NCBI GenBank assembly: GCA_031431235.1
Contig: JANPDA010000302.1
Coordinates: 1 to 23,925 of the forward strand
DNA from: JANNSW01 sp031431235
Lineage (GTDB): Bacteria > Pseudomonadota > Alphaproteobacteria > Rhizobiales > Hyphomicrobiaceae
Length of the DNA: 23,925 nucleotides
Direction of reading: 5' to 3'
The position numbers and the translations under genes were made by a program. How positions within the stretch are numbered: position 1 is the stretch's first letter; each line of letters opens with the position of its first letter. A model generated the notes under the pieces. The model was given only the letters and a program-made list of their open reading frames with translations. It did no database searches and was not told the DNA's origin. This document shows positions 21,588-23,925 of the stretch, piece after piece.

Positions 21588-22733
21588 ATGAACCTGCACG
21601 ACCGCACCGCGCCAAAACCCGCCGGGCGTTTCAGTCTCGACCCCGAGCGCTCCTATACGATTCCGGCCAGCTACTACATCGATCCGGCGATCTATGAACG
21701 CGAGAAGCGCTCGATCTTCTACCGGTCGTGGAATTTCGCCTGCCACGTCACCCAGGTGGCGGAGCCGGGCAGCTACGCGACCATGAAAGTCGCCGACCAG
21801 AACATCGTGGTCATGCGCAGCGACAAAGGCCAGCTCGGCGCCTTCCACAATGTCTGCTCCCACCGTGCCCACGAGCTGCTGCAGGGCTGCGGCAAGGCGA
21901 AACTCATCACCTGCCCCTACCATGCCTGGACCTATCATACGGACGGACGGCTGCGGACCGCCGCCGGCCAGAAGAATGTCGCGGGCTTCGAAACCAAGGA
22001 GTTCGGCCTGAAGCGCGTGCAGGTCGAGGAGTATGCGGGCTTCGTCTACGTCAACCTCGATCCAGAGGCGAAGTCGCTACGCTCGCAGGCGGGCGCCCTC
22101 GAGCAGGAAGTGCTGAAGTTCTGCCCCGAGGTCGGCGCCCTGAAACATGCCCACCGTTTGACCTATGAGCTGAAAGCCAACTGGAAGAACGTCGTCGATA
22201 ATTTCCTCGAGTGCTACCACTGCTCGGTCGCCCACCCGGCCTTCGTCGATCTGGTCGATATCAAGAACTACCGCACCAAGACCCACGGGATCTACTCGAG
22301 CCACATCTCCCCGCCCGGCCGCTGCAACAACACGGCCTATCAGGTGCCCGCCGGCGAGGAGCGCGATTTCTCGGCCTGGTGGACCTGGCCCAATGTCACC
22401 TTCAACGTTTTCCCCGGGCCGCCCAACATGACGGTCCTGCACATCATGCCGACCGGCCCCGAGACGACACTCGAGCATTTCGAGTTCTATACCGCGACCG
22501 GCAGCCTTGCCGAGTCCGAGCAGGACGCGGTCAGATACATCGACGAGGTACTGCAGGTCGAGGATATCGGCCTGGTCGAAAGTGTCCAACGCGGGCTCCA
22601 CTCGCTGGGGTACACGCAGGGGCGCATCATGGTCGACAAGGACCGCGGCTTCATGAGCGAGCACGGCCTCCACCATTTCCACTCGCTGGTGCTGGATGCG
22701 TTGGGGGAGTTGCCGGAAGACGTGACGTCGTGA
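21588..22733 (+). CDS. Rieske non-haem iron oxygenase alpha subunit, quaternary-amine type
   Basis: The 381-residue oxygenase has the Rieske [2Fe-2S] ligands C90-S-H92 and C109-P-Y-H112 and a mononuclear-iron site with H211 and H216 in the DNFLECYHCSVAHPAF block. E208 occupies the place where aromatic-ring dioxygenases carry the bridging Asp, as in carnitine monooxygenase CntA. The N-terminal YIDPAIYEREKRSIFYRSW block also fits the CntA/GbcA/stachydrine-demethylase group, which removes or oxidises methyl groups of quaternary amines. GGAGG lies 8 nt before the ATG at 21588. No reductase subunit is next to it. A PotA-like importer ATPase begins about 1 kb downstream. The substrate is unproven. 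Confidence 0.85.
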   Translation: MNLHDRTAPKPAGRFSLDPERSYTIPASYYIDPAIYEREKRSIFYRSWNFACHVTQVAEPGSYATMKVADQNIVVMRSDKGQLGAFHNVCSHRAHELLQGCGKAKLITCPYHAWTYHTDGRLRTAAGQKNVAGFETKEFGLKRVQVEEYAGFVYVNLDPEAKSLRSQAGALEQEVLKFCPEVGALKHAHRLTYELKANWKNVVDNFLECYHCSVAHPAFVDLVDIKNYRTKTHGIYSSHISPPGRCNNTAYQVPAGEERDFSAWWTWPNVTFNVFPGPPNMTVLHIMPTGPETTLEHFEFYTATGSLAESEQDAVRYIDEVLQVEDIGLVESVQRGLHSLGYTQGRIMVDKDRGFMSEHGLHHFHSLVLDALGELPEDVTS

Positions 22734-22792
22734 GATCGCCAAGCCGCCAAATCGGGAGCAGAGACTCGGCGATATGGCGACTTCACGATTTT
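22729..22792 (+). terminator. Rho-independent-like terminator after the Rieske gene
   Basis: CGTGA-ga-TCGCCA (22729-22741, over the stop codon) pairs with TGGCGA-ct-TCACG (22775-22787), with CGCC/GGCG pairing inside the loop, followed by ATTTT (22788-22792). The right arm overlaps the stop codon of the converging transporter gene, so the element may serve both genes. Confidence 0.55.
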
Positions 22793-23673
22793 GCGCTGCT
22801 GCGCCCTCCTGCCACATCCACCACCCCCGCGCCCAAAATCAGCGCTGCTCCGGCTGCCTCACGCAGCCCGAACGGCTCTCCTGAAAAAGCGGCCGCCGTC
22901 GCAACGCCGACCACGATCTCCATCATCAGCAGGATGCCGACGCGGGCGGGATCCACCCGCAGCGTGCCCCACATGATCAGGAACGTGGTCGGCAGGAACA
23001 GGCCGACCGCCAGCAGCAACAGCGGCCAGAAGAGGCCCGCGACGATGCCAACGGCCGGCGCGGTGCCGAGCGCCTCGACTGGTAGCGCGACCAGCACCAA
23101 GGCCGATACGAGCCCGCCCAGATTGAATGCGACCACGCTGCCATAGAGGTGCTTTGCCGGGCTAGCGTAGCTGCGGACGGAGCCGTAGGCAAAGCTCATG
23201 CCGCCGGCAAGTGCGAGCCAGTCACCGATGTTGCGCGGTAGCGGTAATCCGCTCGAATAGTCGAGCACCACGAGCAGCCCACCGAGACCAAGCACAAGCG
23301 CAAGCAGTCGCAACGGCGTTGGCCGCTCGTTGCGCAACAGATAGGTAAGCAACGTGCTCCAGACCGGCGTTATGTAGAAGAGCAACAGCGCCCTGACGAC
23401 GTCGGTGAGAAGCAGGCTCGCCGTGTAGAGCGTGAAAGCAGCTCCCATGAAAAGGCCCGTCAGCAGCAGCCCGGATCCGGCAGCCTGCAGGGTGTGGCGT
23501 TGGCTAGGCAGCAGTACCAGCAACGGTATCAGCGCCAGCGCGAACAGAATCAGCGATTGCCAGAGGCCGTTGATACCCTCTCCGCCGAGCCAGCGGGCGG
23601 CAATCCAATAGAGGCCCCACATGGCGCCCGAGAAGGCGACCGCCAGGCTCGGCCACAATTGATCCCGCCGCAT
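22783..23673 (-). CDS. DMT-superfamily transporter with EamA domains
   Basis: A 296-residue inner-membrane protein with about ten predicted helices in two repeated halves. The first half shows PSLAVAFSGAMWGLYWIAAR and ALLLFYITPVWSTLLTYLLRNE, the latter being the EamA signature of a Pro-containing helix followed by a short loop with an acidic residue. The second half includes RVDPARVGILLMMEIVVGV, GEPFGLREAAGAALILGAGV. Such carriers export metabolites or amino acids; the substrate cannot be told. The ATG at 23673 is preferred over 23754 because the first helix follows at once. It converges on the Rieske gene and diverges from the ABC ATPase gene, with about 140 bp of shared upstream region. Confidence 0.88.
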   Translation of the reverse strand: MRRDQLWPSLAVAFSGAMWGLYWIAARWLGGEGINGLWQSLILFALALIPLLVLLPSQRHTLQAAGSGLLLTGLFMGAAFTLYTASLLLTDVVRALLLFYITPVWSTLLTYLLRNERPTPLRLLALVLGLGGLLVVLDYSSGLPLPRNIGDWLALAGGMSFAYGSVRSYASPAKHLYGSVVAFNLGGLVSALVLVALPVEALGTAPAVGIVAGLFWPLLLLAVGLFLPTTFLIMWGTLRVDPARVGILLMMEIVVGVATAAAFSGEPFGLREAAGAALILGAGVVDVAGGRSSAKS

Positions 23674-23812
23674 CGCCGTGCCCCGCTCGCCAAGCCGCTG
23701 TCGCCGGGCCTCGCAGCGGCCAATCCGCCGCCTTGAAACCCGGCCACCATTCATTCATGGTTGGCGTCGAGCCCGCACCGGGCAATCCTCTGCCCGAGGG
23801 ATCGTATCGGCT
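23674..23812. promoter_or_regulatory. Divergent promoter region between the DMT and ABC ATPase genes
   Basis: No gene is seen. ACCAT-TCATTC-ATGGT (23746-23761) forms a short inverted repeat that might be an operator, and GAGGG (23796-23800) is the only ribosome-binding-like sequence before the ATPase. Promoter boxes were not resolved. Confidence 0.3.
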
Positions 23813-23925
23813 TTGCCAACTCTCATCGAGTTCCAGAACGTCGTCAAGCGCTTCGGGGATGTCCTCGCCGTGGCGGATATGGACATCGAGATCAGCCAGG
23901 GCGAATTCCTGTCGTTCCTCGGGCC
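23813..23925 (+). CDS. ABC transporter ATP-binding protein, PotA-like, N-terminal fragment (runs off right edge)
   Basis: From a probable TTG start the frame reads LPTLIEFQNVVKRFGDVLAV then ADMDIEISQGEFLSFLG and stops at the window edge just before the expected Walker A loop. The F-x-N-V-x-K-R-F-G (A-loop region) and G-E-F-L-S-F-L-G patterns are those of import ATPases for polyamines, glycine betaine or related amines. No ATG or GTG occurs in frame nearby, so the TTG start is inferred from homology; GAGGG lies 12 nt upstream. Together with the Rieske gene it hints at uptake and breakdown of a quaternary amine, though the DMT gene lies between them. Confidence 0.75.
   Translation, partial: MPTLIEFQNVVKRFGDVLAVADMDIEISQGEFLSFLG

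Overview
This is a GC-rich chromosomal segment from an alphaproteobacterium, most likely of the order Hyphomicrobiales (Rhizobiales). Three things point there: the order cytochrome c, kdsB, pheA; a MarR regulator of the LdtR type next to an L,D-transpeptidase (a pairing known from Liberibacter and Sinorhizobium); and two tandem YejA-type binding proteins ahead of yejB. The genus cannot be named from the sequence.

Layout, left to right. (1) 1-700: the start of a Phd/YefM antitoxin running off the left edge, a small XRE-type HTH gene with a doubtful start, and tRNA-Arg(CCU). (2) 790-5627 (minus): a peptide uptake operon of two YejA-like binding proteins and the YejB permease. It ends at the tRNA without yejE or yejF. 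(3) 5628-6139: no gene; a 180-bp imperfect palindrome that looks like an interspersed repeat, then two hairpins built on CATTCATT. (4) 6140-8557: a membrane-anchored cytochrome c, divergent from kdsB (LPS/Kdo) and pheA (phenylalanine). (5) 8658-10042: a Phd-PIN toxin-antitoxin pair with a possibly leaderless antitoxin mRNA, and a Uma2-family nuclease gene. (6) 10088-12753 (minus): glyA, a small tyrosine-phosphatase-like gene and a DapA-family gene. (7) 12903-15489 (minus): an ldtP/YcbB-like L,D-transpeptidase and its ldtR-like regulator. (8) 15630-17997: a divergent 3-hydroxyisobutyryl-CoA hydrolase-like protein with eroded active-site loops, and on the plus strand an extensin-like envelope protein with an M15-like metal site. 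(9) 18121-20547 (minus): pheT, without pheS beside it. (10) 20621-21531: a second antitoxin-PIN toxin pair flanked by arrays of 7-nt repeats in inverted orientation. (11) 21588-23925: a Rieske oxygenase of the quaternary-amine (CntA/GbcA-like) type, a DMT-family exporter, and the start of a PotA-like ABC ATPase.

Most of the window is housekeeping and envelope metabolism: peptide uptake, Kdo activation, cell-wall 3-3 crosslinking and its regulator, a putative envelope metallopeptidase, aromatic amino acid and one-carbon metabolism, and aminoacyl-tRNA synthesis. Accessory DNA (toxin-antitoxin genes, Uma2, repeats) sits in the gaps. I found no CRISPR array, transposase, integrase or phage gene, and no clear new multi-gene defence system. 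The most unusual signals are the heptad arrays around the second toxin-antitoxin pair, the palindromic elements at 5801-6143, the hydrolase-like protein with altered catalytic loops, and the Rieske enzyme with a predicted bridging glutamate.
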